Assembly (NCBI GenBank): GCA_048268845.1
Contig: JBLWUQ010000009.1
Span: 62,001 to 126,000, forward strand
From: Muriiphilus sp048268845
GTDB lineage: Bacteria; Pseudomonadota; Alphaproteobacteria; Rhodobacterales; Rhodobacteraceae
Length of the DNA stretch: 64,000 nucleotides
Direction: 5' to 3'
Position 1 is the first letter of the stretch, and the number at the start of each line of letters is the position of its first letter. The notes below the pieces were generated by a model. The model ran no database searches and was not told the origin of the DNA. It worked only from the letters and a program-made list of their open reading frames with translations. The position numbers were made by a program, and so were the translations under genes. Shown here in pieces: positions 1 through 9,935 of this stretch.

Positions 1-2
1 CC

Positions 3-1574
3 GCGACAAGCCTCGTGCTGTCGATGGCAGGCGTGGCTTCGGCGCAATCGACCCTGGTCTATTGCTCCGAAGGCTCACCCGAAGGCTTCGACCCGGCGCT
101 CTATACCTCCGGCACCACCTTCGACGCCTCGTCGCACCCGATCTTCAACCGTCTTGTCGAGTTCAAGACCGGCACCACCGAAGTCATTCCGGGGCTGGCC
201 GAGAGCTGGGAAGCCTCCGAGGACGGGCTGGAATACACCTTCCACCTGCGTCCCGGCGTCAAGTTCCACACCACCGACTATTTCACGCCGACGCGCGATT
301 TCAACGCCGATGACGTGATCTTCTCGTTCATGCGCCAGGGCGATGCCGAGAACCCGTTCCACATGGCTTCGGGCGGCACCTGGGAATACTACAACGCGAT
401 GTCGATGCCGGACCTGATCACCTCGATCGAGAAGGTCGACGACATGACGGTGAAATTCGTCCTGACCCGGCCCGAGGCACCCTTCATCGCCAACCTCGCG
501 ATGGACTTCGCCTCGATCCAGTCGGCCGAATACGCCGATGCCATGGCCGAGGCCGGCACGCTCGAGATGCTGAACCAGCAGCCGATCGGCACCGGCCCGT
601 TCGAGTTCGTGGCCTACCAGAAGGACGCGGTGATCCGTTATTCCGCCAACCCGGACTACTGGCAGGACGGTCTGCCCAAGGTCGACAACCTGGTCTTCGC
701 GATCACGCCCGACAACTCGGTGCGCTACCAGAAGCTGCAGGCCGGCGAATGCCACGTGATGCCCTATCCGAACCCGGCGGACGTGCAGGCGATGAAGGAC
801 AGCGCCGACATCGTGGTGATGGAGCAGGAAGGCCTCAACGTCGGCTATCTCGCCTACAACACCCAGATGGCCCCGTTCGACGACCCGGCGGTGCGCCGTG
901 CGCTGAACATGGCGATCGACAAGCAGGCGATCATCGACGTGGTGTTCCAGGGCTCCGGCCAGGCCGCGATCAACCCGATCCCGCCGACCATGTGGTCCTA
1001 CAACACCGCGATCGAGGATGATCCCTATGATCCGGAAGCCGCGAAAGCCGCGCTCGAGGCGGCTGGCGTCACCGATCTGTCGATGAAGATCTGGGCGATG
1101 CCGGTGCAGCGTCCCTACAACCCGAACGCGCGCCGGATGGCCGAACTGATGCAGGAAGACCTTGCCCAGATCGGCGTGACGGTCGAGATCGTGTCCTATG
1201 AGTGGGGCGAATATCTCGAGCGGTCCAAGGACCTCGACCGTGACGGCGCGGTGCTTCTGGGCTGGACCGGCGACAACGGCGATCCGGACAACTTCCTCGC
1301 CGTGCTGCTGGGCTGCGACGCCGTGGGTGGTTCGAACCGCGCGCAGTGGTGCTACCAGCCGTTCGACGACCTGATCCAGCAGGCCAAGGTCGTGTCCGAC
1401 CCGGCCGAGCGCACCCGTCTCTACGAAGAGGCGCAAGTGATCTTCAAGGAGCAGGCGCCCTGGGCGACCATCGCGCATTCGGTCGTGTTCATGCCGATGC
1501 GTCCCGAGGTCGAAGGCTATGTGATGCACCCGCTTGGTGGCCACATCTTCACCGAAGTCGGCCTGGCCGAGTGA
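3..1574 (+). CDS. Peptide ABC transporter substrate-binding protein (SBP_bac_5), 5' partial
   Basis: Periplasmic peptide-binding component of a dipeptide/oligopeptide importer. The reading frame is open to the left edge, and the first visible residues end in ASAQS after a hydrophobic run, so the window begins inside the signal peptide and the true start is missing. The rest is a full-length family 5 solute-binding protein of about 520 residues, with the typical early segment on unfolding of the substrate pathway (GLAESWEASEDGLEYTFHLR) and the conserved DDPAVRRALNMAID stretch. It heads a five-gene + strand transport operon. The ligand could be a dipeptide, oligopeptide or other small molecule carried by this family; the sequence alone does not decide. 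Confidence 0.93.
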   Translation, partial: ATSLVLSMAGVASAQSTLVYCSEGSPEGFDPALYTSGTTFDASSHPIFNRLVEFKTGTTEVIPGLAESWEASEDGLEYTFHLRPGVKFHTTDYFTPTRDFNADDVIFSFMRQGDAENPFHMASGGTWEYYNAMSMPDLITSIEKVDDMTVKFVLTRPEAPFIANLAMDFASIQSAEYADAMAEAGTLEMLNQQPIGTGPFEFVAYQKDAVIRYSANPDYWQDGLPKVDNLVFAITPDNSVRYQKLQAGECHVMPYPNPADVQAMKDSADIVVMEQEGLNVGYLAYNTQMAPFDDPAVRRALNMAIDKQAIIDVVFQGSGQAAINPIPPTMWSYNTAIEDDPYDPEAAKAALEAAGVTDLSMKIWAMPVQRPYNPNARRMAELMQEDLAQIGVTVEIVSYEWGEYLERSKDLDRDGAVLLGWTGDNGDPDNFLAVLLGCDAVGGSNRAQWCYQPFDDLIQQAKVVSDPAERTRLYEEAQVIFKEQAPWATIAHSVVFMPMRPEVEGYVMHPLGGHIFTEVGLAE

Positions 1575-1584
1575 TCTGAAACCC

Positions 1585-1612
1585 GGAGCGGGGCCACCTC
1601 TGGCCCCGCTCC
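1585..1612 (+). promoter_or_regulatory. Strong hairpin between binding-protein and permease genes
   Basis: A perfect 12-bp inverted repeat (GGAGCGGGGCCA / TGGCCCCGCTCC) with a 4-base loop lies about ten bases after the binding-protein stop codon and 60 bases before the first permease. No T-tract follows, so it is more likely an mRNA-stabilising or processing hairpin than a full terminator. Such hairpins commonly raise binding-protein expression above that of the membrane subunits; that role is inferred. Confidence 0.7.
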
Positions 1613-1675
1613 ACCACGGCACGGCGATGTCGTGACCGACCGGGCCGGACCCGGCATTGCAAGACCCGAGGGCCG

Positions 1676-2683
1676 ATGCTTCGTTATTTCCTGTCCCGCC
1701 TCCTGACCTTCGTGCCGACCTTTCTGGGCGTCACGCTGATCTCGTTCGCCTTCATCCGCGTGCTGCCCGGCGATCCGATCATCGCCATGGCCGGCGAGCG
1801 CGGCGTGAGCCCTGAACGCTATGCCGAGTTGCAGGAGCAATTCGGTTTTGACCGACCGCTGATCGTGCAGTTCTGGGATTATTTCATCGGCGTGCTGCAA
1901 GGCGATCTCGGGCAGAGCTTCGTCACCCGCAAGCCGGTCTGGGACGAGTTCTTCGCGCTGTTCCCGGCAACGCTCGAATTGTCCACCTGCGCCATCATCA
2001 TCGCAATCACGCTGGGCCTGCCGGCAGGCGTCATCGCCGCCACCCATCGCGGCAAGTTCTTCGACCGGGCGCTGATGTCCTCGGCGCTGGTCGGCTATTC
2101 GATGCCGATCTTCTGGTGGGCGCTTCTGCTCATCATCGTGTTCTCCGGCAATCTCGGCTGGACTCCGGTATCGGGCCGGATCGACCTTTTGTATTATTTC
2201 CCGAACGTCACCGGCTTCATGCTGATCGACAGCGCGCTGTCTGGCCAGAGCGGCGCCTTCACCTCGGCGGTGCGCCACCTGATCCTGCCGTCGATCGTGC
2301 TGGCGACCATCCCGCTTGCGGTCATCGCCCGCCAGACCCGCTCGGCCATGCTCGAAGTTCTGAGCGAGGATTACATCCGCACCGCCCGCGCCAAGGGTCT
2401 TTCGCCGGCGCGGGTCAACGGGCTGCATGCGCTGCGCAATGCGATGATCCCGGTGGTCACGGTGATCGGCCTGATGGTCGGCACGCTCCTGGCCGGCGCG
2501 ATCCTGACCGAGACGATCTTTTCCTGGCCCGGCATCGGCAAGTGGATGGTCGATTCGATCTTCCGCCGCGATTATCCCGTGGTGCAGGGCGGGCTGCTTC
2601 TGGTCGCGGTCATGGTGATGGTGGTCAACCTGATCGTCGATCTGCTCTACGGCCTCATCAACCCCAAGATCCGGAAGCGCTGA
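1676..2683 (+). CDS. Peptide ABC transporter permease, DppB type
   Basis: Inner-membrane permease, 335 residues, of the peptide/nickel importer family. The N-terminus MLRYFLSRLLTFVPTFLGVTLISF is the usual first membrane segment, with FIRVLPGDP behind it. The C-terminal half holds the BPD_transp_1 domain, including the EAA-type loop around EDYIRTARAKGLSPARVNGLHALRNAMIPV that contacts the ATPases. It starts at an ATG about 100 bases after the binding-protein gene and is followed by the second permease after one base, so both are surely co-translated. Length and motif order match DppB/OppB; substrate not determined. Confidence 0.95.
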   Translation: MLRYFLSRLLTFVPTFLGVTLISFAFIRVLPGDPIIAMAGERGVSPERYAELQEQFGFDRPLIVQFWDYFIGVLQGDLGQSFVTRKPVWDEFFALFPATLELSTCAIIIAITLGLPAGVIAATHRGKFFDRALMSSALVGYSMPIFWWALLLIIVFSGNLGWTPVSGRIDLLYYFPNVTGFMLIDSALSGQSGAFTSAVRHLILPSIVLATIPLAVIARQTRSAMLEVLSEDYIRTARAKGLSPARVNGLHALRNAMIPVVTVIGLMVGTLLAGAILTETIFSWPGIGKWMVDSIFRRDYPVVQGGLLLVAVMVMVVNLIVDLLYGLINPKIRKR

Positions 2684-2684
2684 G

Positions 2685-3584
2685 ATGGCCGATACCACCC
2701 TCTCCGACGCCGCCCCGGCGCGTCCCGGCCGGCTCCGGGAATTCTGGCGCTATTTCCGCGAGAATCGCGGCGCGGTGATCGGGCTTTATGTCTTCGCGGC
2801 CTTCGTCCTCCTGGCGCTGTTCGCCAATTTCATCGCGCCACATTCGCCGACCGTGCAGAACCGCGCCGCGACCCTGCTGCCCCCGGCCTGGTCGGAGGGC
2901 GGCAACTGGAGCTATCCGCTGGGCACCGACCCGCTTGGCCGCGACATGCTCTCGCGCCTGCTCTACGGCGCGCGGTTCTCCTTCGTCGTCGGCCTCGTGG
3001 TGGTGATCATCTCATCTACCAGCGGCATCCTGATCGGGCTGATCGCCGGGTTCTCGCCGAAATGGCTCGACACGATCATCATGCGGATCATGGACATCAT
3101 CCTGTCCTTCCCGTCGCTCCTGCTGGCGCTGGTGCTGGTGGCGGTGCTGGGGCCGTCGCTGATGAACGCGATGATCGCGATCTCGATCGTGCTCCAGCCG
3201 CATTACGTCCGCCTCACCCGTGCCGCCGTGATGACCGAGCGGGCCAAGGATTACGTGATCTCGGCCAAGGTCGCGGGCGCGAAGCTGCCGCGGCTGATGT
3301 TCATCACCGTGCTGCCCAACTGCCTTGCCCCGATCATCGTGCAGGCGGCGCTGTCGTTCTCCAACGCGATCCTCGACGTGGCCGCACTGGGCTTCCTCGG
3401 CATGGGGGCGCAGCCGCCGACGCCGGAATGGGGCACGATGCTGGCCGAGGCGCGCGAGTTCATCCTGCGCGCCTGGTGGGTCGTGACCTTCCCCGGCCTT
3501 GCCATCCTCATCACCGTGCTCGCCATCAACCTGATGGGCGACGGGCTGCGCGACGCGCTCGACCCGAAGCTGAAAAGGAGCTGA
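2685..3584 (+). CDS. Peptide ABC transporter permease, DppC type
   Basis: Second inner-membrane permease, 299 residues, expected to pair with the DppB-type subunit. It has the N-terminal OppC-like cytoplasmic lead (REFWRYFRENRGAVIGLYVF), the characteristic LGTDPLGRDMLSRLLYGARFS segment, and the EAA loop (DYVISAKVAGAKLPRLMFITVLPNCLAPI) near the middle of the transport domain. It begins one base after the upstream stop and ends two bases before the next start. Nothing is missing, and size is standard for DppC/OppC. Confidence 0.95.
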   Translation: MADTTLSDAAPARPGRLREFWRYFRENRGAVIGLYVFAAFVLLALFANFIAPHSPTVQNRAATLLPPAWSEGGNWSYPLGTDPLGRDMLSRLLYGARFSFVVGLVVVIISSTSGILIGLIAGFSPKWLDTIIMRIMDIILSFPSLLLALVLVAVLGPSLMNAMIAISIVLQPHYVRLTRAAVMTERAKDYVISAKVAGAKLPRLMFITVLPNCLAPIIVQAALSFSNAILDVAALGFLGMGAQPPTPEWGTMLAEAREFILRAWWVVTFPGLAILITVLAINLMGDGLRDALDPKLKRS

Positions 3585-3586
3585 CC

Positions 3587-4563
<977 letters not shown>

Positions 4564-4567
<4 letters not shown>

Positions 4568-5520
4568 GCGCGCCCGTCATCATCGCCGAACACCTCGCCA
4601 AGCACTATGAAGTCGGCGGCGGGCTGTTCTCGAAACCCAAGGTGGTCAAGGCGCTGTCCGAGGCGAGCTTTTCCATCGCGCCGGGCAAGACCCTTGCCGT
4701 GGTGGGCGAGTCCGGTTGCGGCAAGTCGACGCTGGCCCGCCTCGTCACCCTGATCGAAGAGCCGACCGAGGGCAGCTTCGAGATCGGCGGCATCCCGGCC
4801 ACCCGCGACAACTGGCCAAAACTGCGCGACAGCGTGCAGATCGTGTTCCAGGACCCCTATGGCTCGCTCAACCTGCGCCACCGGGTCGGCACGATCCTCG
4901 AGGAGCCGCTGAAGATCAACCGCCCCGGGATGACGGCGGCCGAGCGTCAGGAAAAGGCGCGCGCGATGATGGAGCTTGTGGGCCTTCGCCCCGAGTTCTA
5001 CGACCGCTTTCCGCACATGTTCTCGGGCGGACAGCGCCAGCGCATCGCGGTGGCCCGCGCCCTGATGCTCGAGCCGAAACTGCTGGTGCTGGACGAGCCG
5101 GTTTCGGCGCTCGACGTGTCGATCCAGAGCCAGGTCCTGAACCTGCTTCTGGACATCCAGGAACGGCTGGAGCTTGCCTTTCTGTTCATCTCGCACGACC
5201 TCAGCGTGGTTCGCCATATCGCCGATGATGTCATGGTGATGTATCTCGGTCGCCCGGTCGAATTCGGCGCGAAGGAAGACGTCTTCGCCGGCCCGCGCCA
5301 CCCCTATACCAAGGCGCTTCTGTCGGCGACACCTTCGACCGAGCCGCATCCCGACCGGGTGCGGATCAAGCTGACCGGCGAGCTGCCTTCGCCGCTGGCG
5401 ATCCCGGACGGCTGCCCGTTCGCGCCGCGCTGCTGGAAGGCGCAGGACAGATGCCGCGCCGAACGCCCCCTGCTCGAGGGCGCCAGCCACAAGGCCGCGT
5501 GCTTCTTTCCGGAACATTGA
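4564..5520 (+). CDS. Peptide ABC transporter ATP-binding protein, DppF type
   Basis: Second ATPase of the importer, 318 residues, forming a heterodimer with the DppD-type subunit. Walker A GESGCGKS lies at about 48-55, followed by a Q-loop VFQDPYGSLNLR, signature FSGGQRQRI and Walker B LLVLDEPVSALD. The C-terminus carries the family tail with CPFAPRC. ATGA overlap with the upstream gene shows translational coupling. It is the last gene of the transport operon; the next gene is on the other strand and converges on it. Confidence 0.95.
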
Positions 5521-5566
5521 TTGCAGGGGCGCAACCCGCCGACTTGCGGAAACCGGCAATCGGGCG

Positions 5567-5878
5567 TCAGTGCGTCCAGGTTCCCCGGCGCGTCGGCGCG
5601 AAGTTCTCGCCGTAGCCGCCGGCGCGGATGTTGTGGCCGCGTTTGTTCGGTTCGGTGACGACCGCGTTGATGCCGTTTTCCTTGGCAAAGGCCAGCGCGG
5701 CCTCTTTCGTGGCGAAGCGGAGCCTCACCTGCGCCTGGGTATCGGCGGAGCTGGTCCAGCCCATCAGCGGGTCGATCTCGCGCGCCTCGTCGGCGACGTA
5801 TTCCAGCACCCAGTTTTTGGTGCGGGCCTGACCGGAGGTCATCGCGTTGCGGGCGGGTTTGTAGATACGGGCACGCAT
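5567..5878 (-). CDS. NDUFS4-like complex I accessory subunit (ETC complex I subunit)
   Basis: A 103-residue soluble protein matching the NDUFS4/18-kDa accessory subunit family of NADH dehydrogenase, which alphaproteobacteria share with mitochondria. Diagnostic features are MRARIYKPARNAMTSG at the start, the KNWVLEY strand, DPLMGWTSSADT, and the C-terminal RAGGYGENFAPTRRGTWTH. It acts on the cytoplasmic peripheral arm of complex I, near the NADH-oxidising module. The ATG at the high-coordinate end is preceded by a GGGAGAG-like ribosome site. The frame is open further upstream, but that stretch shows no family similarity. It stands alone, away from any nuo genes in the window. Confidence 0.9.
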   Translation of the reverse strand: MRARIYKPARNAMTSGQARTKNWVLEYVADEAREIDPLMGWTSSADTQAQVRLRFATKEAALAFAKENGINAVVTEPNKRGHNIRAGGYGENFAPTRRGTWTH

Positions 5879-6165
5879 GAGGCTCTCCCTTTTCACCACG
5901 GGTCTTATCGGAAAAGACCGGGGGCTTCGCAAGGGGAAAACGCCGGTGTCGGCCCCGGCGACGCCAGCGCAAGAGCACAGTGGACTGCCGGTCACCAGCG
6001 AGGGAGCGAGGGTGGGGTGGGTGTTTCGCCGGGACCGGCAGCCTGTCTGCTGCTTGCCCTTGAAGACTAACGCGCAGGTGGCGCGGGTTGCAACAGCTAA
6101 TAACACCTCTGGTTGCGGAATGTCGTGAAAGTTCTCTGCAGAATTGCAGGACTTTGTTAACGGTT

Positions 6166-7104
6166 TCACGCCGCGCGCGGCGGCTTGACCATGAAATCGG
6201 GCGGCGGCGCCAGCAGGTCGCGCAGCAATCCCGCCTCGTGGCGCTTGAGCACCGCGCGCGCGAGGTTGCCGTAGCGGCCCGGCAGGCTGCGCAGCTCGGG
6301 AAACAGCGCGAACACCTCGTCGCGGGTCTCCGCATCAAAGCCGTCAAGCCCTACCCCGCCGGGATAGAAGCTCTCGGACGCGCAGTTCCGGCTGAACACG
6401 ATCTGGTGGCGGTCGAACAACAGGTGGAAATACTCGACCTCCGGCACCGGTTGCGACAGGATCGTCTGGCCGTTGACCAGATGCCGGACCGGGCAAAGCA
6501 CCTCGTCCTGCCCGAACAGAAGCTGTGCCGAAGCCCCGCCAAGCAGCATCCGGTGCATCGGCGACACCACCAGATCGCGCGCCGGAATCCCCGGCCCGAT
6601 CGCCCCCTTGCGCAGCACGACCGGGCGCAGCGCCTCGTCGCCCGCCATCAGCTCGATCCGGCGCGACCCGATCCAGCGGATCGGCTGCGGCCCGTCGTCG
6701 AGCGTCAGGACCATGTCGCCAACGCGCAGATCCTCGACCGGACGTGGTCCGCGCGGCGTCTCGATCGGGGTGCCGCGGGTGAAACAGGGCGGCTCGTCGG
6801 TGCCCCGGATGGTGATGGTGACGGTCGAGTTTCCGCCGGTCGAGGAGACGTTGAAAACCTCGGTCAGCGTGTCGCCGCTGTCGAGCGCCTGGATCGACGG
6901 CTGCGAATTCAGCGCCTGATAGGACCACACCCCGTCCCGGTTGATCGTGAGCGTGCCATAGGTCCCGGTCAGCGTCCCGGCGGTCCATGCGCCGGCGTCC
7001 GAGCCGAACCAGAAGTTGATGTCACCCGTCGCGGTCAGATGGCCGGTGCCCGAGACGGCGACATCCTCGGTGACGCTGCCGGTGGAGGGAACCGGAACAC
7101 CCAT
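6166..7104 (-). CDS. VCBS-Hint domain protein (Hint_2 family)
   Basis: 312 residues in two parts. Residues about 10-105 look like one VCBS-type adhesin repeat (TEDVAVSGTGHLTATGD, TYGTLTINRDGVWSYQ, DTLTEVFNVSSTGG). From about 107 a Hint domain begins with CFTRGTPIETPRGPRPVEDLRVGD, in which Cys107 is the expected self-processing nucleophile. ARDLVVSPMHRML with His184 and the terminal EYFHLLFDRHQIVFS/ESFYPGG block are typical of the short Rhodobacterales Hint proteins. There is no classical signal peptide and there are no RTX nonapeptides. The start overlaps the stop of the acyltransferase gene by one base (TGATG). Only three lysines are present (166, 287, 307). Family is clear; biological role is not established. 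Confidence 0.88.
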   Translation of the reverse strand: MGVPVPSTGSVTEDVAVSGTGHLTATGDINFWFGSDAGAWTAGTLTGTYGTLTINRDGVWSYQALNSQPSIQALDSGDTLTEVFNVSSTGGNSTVTITIRGTDEPPCFTRGTPIETPRGPRPVEDLRVGDMVLTLDDGPQPIRWIGSRRIELMAGDEALRPVVLRKGAIGPGIPARDLVVSPMHRMLLGGASAQLLFGQDEVLCPVRHLVNGQTILSQPVPEVEYFHLLFDRHQIVFSRNCASESFYPGGVGLDGFDAETRDEVFALFPELRSLPGRYGNLARAVLKRHEAGLLRDLLAPPPDFMVKPPRAA

Positions 7105-7622
7105 CAGGCCACCTCGTCCGCGTAGAGCACGGCTTGGACCAGGCCGCGCCGGCCGCGTGTCGCATCGCCCAGCACCACCTTGCGCAGGTTGCCAGCCCGG
7201 TCGAGACGGGCAAACCGGAACGCCCCTTCGGGCGGATGGCGCGCGATGTGGCGCGCGATCTGGCGGCCATGGCCGAAGGGCGCGATCAGGTCGAGAAACC
7301 ACAGGTTCGGGCCGGCGATCCAGTCGGCCTCACCGGGCAGCACGCGGTCATGCAGCATCCGCTCGGCCACCTTGTCGGTCAGCCGCGCCCAGATCAGCGC
7401 CGCCGCCGTCGCGCCGCCCTCATCCTCGAAGAAGCGCACGCAGCCGTGGTTGACGGCGGGAAAGAACAGGCTTGCCAGCACCGAGCCGCGATAGCCCCGG
7501 TGCAGCGGGCAGTAACCGGCGAGAAAGCTCAGCTTGCCCAGCGCGAGCAGATGCTCGTCTGTCGGCCCTCTGGGCCGGGGTGCGGGTGCCGCCCCCCTGG
7601 TTTTCGCCGTGCTGCCCGACAT
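7104..7622 (-). CDS. RTX toxin-activating lysine-acyltransferase, HlyC family
   Basis: 172 residues, almost the same length as HlyC, the cytoplasmic enzyme that moves a fatty acyl group from acyl-ACP to internal lysines of pro-haemolysin. Family landmarks are all present: ALGKLSFLAGYCPLHRGY, whose His41 corresponds to the catalytic His of HlyC, and ADWIAGPNLWFLDLIAPFG, whose Asp111 corresponds to the catalytic Asp, followed by a FRFARLDRAGNLRKV strand. The ATG chosen excludes an upstream open stretch without similarity. It is translationally coupled to the VCBS-Hint gene, and no RTX toxin gene lies nearby. The family call rests on these motifs; the substrate is unknown. Confidence 0.88.
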   Translation of the reverse strand: MSGSTAKTRGAAPAPRPRGPTDEHLLALGKLSFLAGYCPLHRGYRGSVLASLFFPAVNHGCVRFFEDEGGATAAALIWARLTDKVAERMLHDRVLPGEADWIAGPNLWFLDLIAPFGHGRQIARHIARHPPEGAFRFARLDRAGNLRKVVLGDATRGRRGLVQAVLYADEVA

Positions 7623-7771
7623 CGTTTGCGATGCCCCTTTGTTTGCGGCGAGAATCACCCATTGTTTACGCCAAGTCAACAAACCCGGGCGCGCGCCGGG
7701 CCATGTGTTGCAGCAACGCCCCCTTGTATGAGAACAAAAAGGGGTCAGATTGGGGGCAACAGGAGAATCCC

Positions 7772-9925
7772 ATGCCCGACGCCCCGCTGACATCGCCGAT
7801 CCCCGCCAAGCCCAAGCTCGAAGGCGGCCGGCGCTTCGTGATGCACACCACGTTTTCGCCCTCGGGCGACCAGCCCACCGCCATCGCCGAGCTGAGCCAG
7901 GCCGTCAAGGACGGCGAGCGCGATCAGGTGCTGCTGGGCGCGACCGGCACCGGCAAGACCTTCACCATGGCCAAGGTGATCGAGGAAACCCAGCGTCCGG
8001 CGATCATCCTTGCGCCCAACAAGACGCTGGCGGCGCAGCTTTACGGCGAGTTCAAGAACTACTTTCCGGAAAACTCGGTCGAGTATTTCGTGTCCTATTA
8101 CGACTACTACCAGCCCGAAGCCTATGTCGCGCGCACCGATACCTTCATCGAGAAGGAAAGCCAGATCAACGAACAGATCGACCGGATGCGCCACTCGGCC
8201 ACCCGCGCGCTCTTGGAGCGCGACGACGTGATCATCGTCGCCTCGGTGTCCTGCATCTACGGTATCGGCAGCCCCGAGACCTATGTGGCGATGACCCAGG
8301 ATCTCGAGGTCGGCAAGGAATACAACCAGCGCGAGGTGATGAAGGACCTCGTCGCCCAGCAATACAAGCGCAACGACAGCGCCTTTGCGCGCGGCTCGTT
8401 CCGGGTGCGCGGCGACTCGCTTGAGATCTGGCCCAGCCACCTCGAGGATCGCGGCTGGCGGCTGTCGTTCTTCGGTGAGGAGCTCGAGGCGATCACCGAG
8501 TTCGACACGCTGACGGGCGCGAAAACCGACACGCTCGACAAGGTGCGGGTCTATGCCAATTCGCATTACGTGACCCCCACGCCGACCCTGAAACAGGCCA
8601 TCGCCGGCATCAAGGCCGAGCTTGCGCTGCGCCTCAAGCAGTTCGAGGCGGAAGGCAAACTGCTGGAGGCGCAGCGCCTTGAGCAGCGCACGCGGTTCGA
8701 CCTCGAGATGCTGGAGGCGGCCGGGTTCTGCAACGGGATCGAGAACTATTCGCGCTACCTGACCGGCCGCGCGCCGGGCGAGCCGCCGCCGACGCTGTTC
8801 GAATACATCCCCGACAACGCGCTGGTCTTTGCGGATGAAAGCCACGTCTCGGTGCCGCAGATCGGCGGCATGTACAAAGGCGACTACCGGCGCAAGTTCA
8901 CGCTGGCCGAGCACGGTTTCCGCCTGCCGTCCTGCATGGACAACCGTCCGCTCAAGTTCGAGGAATGGGACGCGATGCGGCCGCAATCGGTGTTCGTCTC
9001 CGCCACCCCCGGCCCGTGGGAGCTGGACCGCACCGGCGGCGTCTTCACCGAACAGGTGATCCGCCCGACCGGGTTGGTCGACCCCGAGGTGGAAATCCGC
9101 CCGGTGGAAATGCAGGTCGACGACCTTCTGGACGAGGTGCGCCGCGTCTCCGCCCGAGGCATGCGCACGCTTGTCACCACGCTGACCAAGCGCATGGCCG
9201 AGGATCTCACCGAATACATGCACGAACAGGGCATCCGCGTGCGCTACATGCACTCGGACATCGACACGATCGAACGCATCGAGATCCTGCGCGACCTGCG
9301 GCTCGGGGCCTTCGACGTGCTGGTGGGGATCAACCTGTTGCGCGAGGGGCTGGATATTCCCGAATGTGGCCTGGTGGCGATCCTCGATGCCGACAAGGAG
9401 GGCTTCCTGCGATCGGAAACCTCGCTGATCCAGACCATCGGCCGCGCCGCGCGCAACGCGGAAGGCCGCGTCATCATGTATGCCGACCGCATCACCGGCT
9501 CGATGGAGCGCGCGCTGGCCGAAACCGACCGCCGCCGCGCCCGCCAGACCGCCTATAACGAGGAGCACGGCATCACGCCCACGACGATCAGGAAGAACGT
9601 CGACGACGTGCTGTCAGGGCTCTACGCCGGCGACACCGACATGAGCCGGGTGACGGCGAAAATCGATAAAGTGATGGTCGGGGCCAACCTGCAGGCGCAT
9701 CTGGACGCTCTGAGGTTGGAAATGCGCAAGGCCGCCGAGAACCTGGAGTTCGAGGAAGCGGCAAGGCTGCGCGACGAGGTGCACCGGCTGGAGGCGGTGG
9801 AACTGGCGATCGCCGACGACCCGCTGGCGCGGCAATCCGCGGTGGAGGCGGCCAGCGCACCGAAGGTGCGGGGGAGGTCTACGGCGGGAAGGCCGGGGCA
9901 GAGGGCTGGGCGCGGGAAGCGGTGA
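7772..9925 (+). CDS. uvrB: UvrABC excision nuclease subunit B
   Basis: Damage-verifying helicase-like subunit of nucleotide excision repair; it is loaded by UvrA and recruits UvrC. 717 residues. Walker A GATGTGKT lies at about 56-63, the DNA-clamping beta-hairpin (SYYDYYQPEAYV) near 95-107, DESHV as the DEAD-like box, helicase motif VI GRAARN, and a C-terminal UVR domain (RLEMRKAAENLEFEEAARLRDEV) that binds UvrC. Start ATG follows AGGAGA. It is divergent from the HlyC-family gene across about 150 bases. I saw no clear alphaproteobacterial LexA box (GTTC-N7-GTTC) there, so SOS control is unproven. Confidence 0.98.
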   Translation: MPDAPLTSPIPAKPKLEGGRRFVMHTTFSPSGDQPTAIAELSQAVKDGERDQVLLGATGTGKTFTMAKVIEETQRPAIILAPNKTLAAQLYGEFKNYFPENSVEYFVSYYDYYQPEAYVARTDTFIEKESQINEQIDRMRHSATRALLERDDVIIVASVSCIYGIGSPETYVAMTQDLEVGKEYNQREVMKDLVAQQYKRNDSAFARGSFRVRGDSLEIWPSHLEDRGWRLSFFGEELEAITEFDTLTGAKTDTLDKVRVYANSHYVTPTPTLKQAIAGIKAELALRLKQFEAEGKLLEAQRLEQRTRFDLEMLEAAGFCNGIENYSRYLTGRAPGEPPPTLFEYIPDNALVFADESHVSVPQIGGMYKGDYRRKFTLAEHGFRLPSCMDNRPLKFEEWDAMRPQSVFVSATPGPWELDRTGGVFTEQVIRPTGLVDPEVEIRPVEMQVDDLLDEVRRVSARGMRTLVTTLTKRMAEDLTEYMHEQGIRVRYMHSDIDTIERIEILRDLRLGAFDVLVGINLLREGLDIPECGLVAILDADKEGFLRSETSLIQTIGRAARNAEGRVIMYADRITGSMERALAETDRRRARQTAYNEEHGITPTTIRKNVDDVLSGLYAGDTDMSRVTAKIDKVMVGANLQAHLDALRLEMRKAAENLEFEEAARLRDEVHRLEAVELAIADDPLARQSAVEAASAPKVRGRSTAGRPGQRAGRGKR

Positions 9926-9935
9926 CATATCCACA

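Noticed and set aside
3062..3586. N-terminal extension of the DppD-type ATPase
   Set aside because: It is the +1 frame of the permease gene; the ATPase domain starts at the ATG at 3587 with a good ribosome site.
5880..6165. Possible tRNA or small RNA between the NDUFS4-like gene and the Hint gene
   Set aside because: No GGTTCGAATCC-type T-loop on either strand and no cloverleaf could be drawn; left unassigned.
7623..7771. LexA (SOS) box before uvrB
   Set aside because: No GTTC-N7-GTTC or close variant in the spacer, only an unrelated GAAC followed by an A-run.
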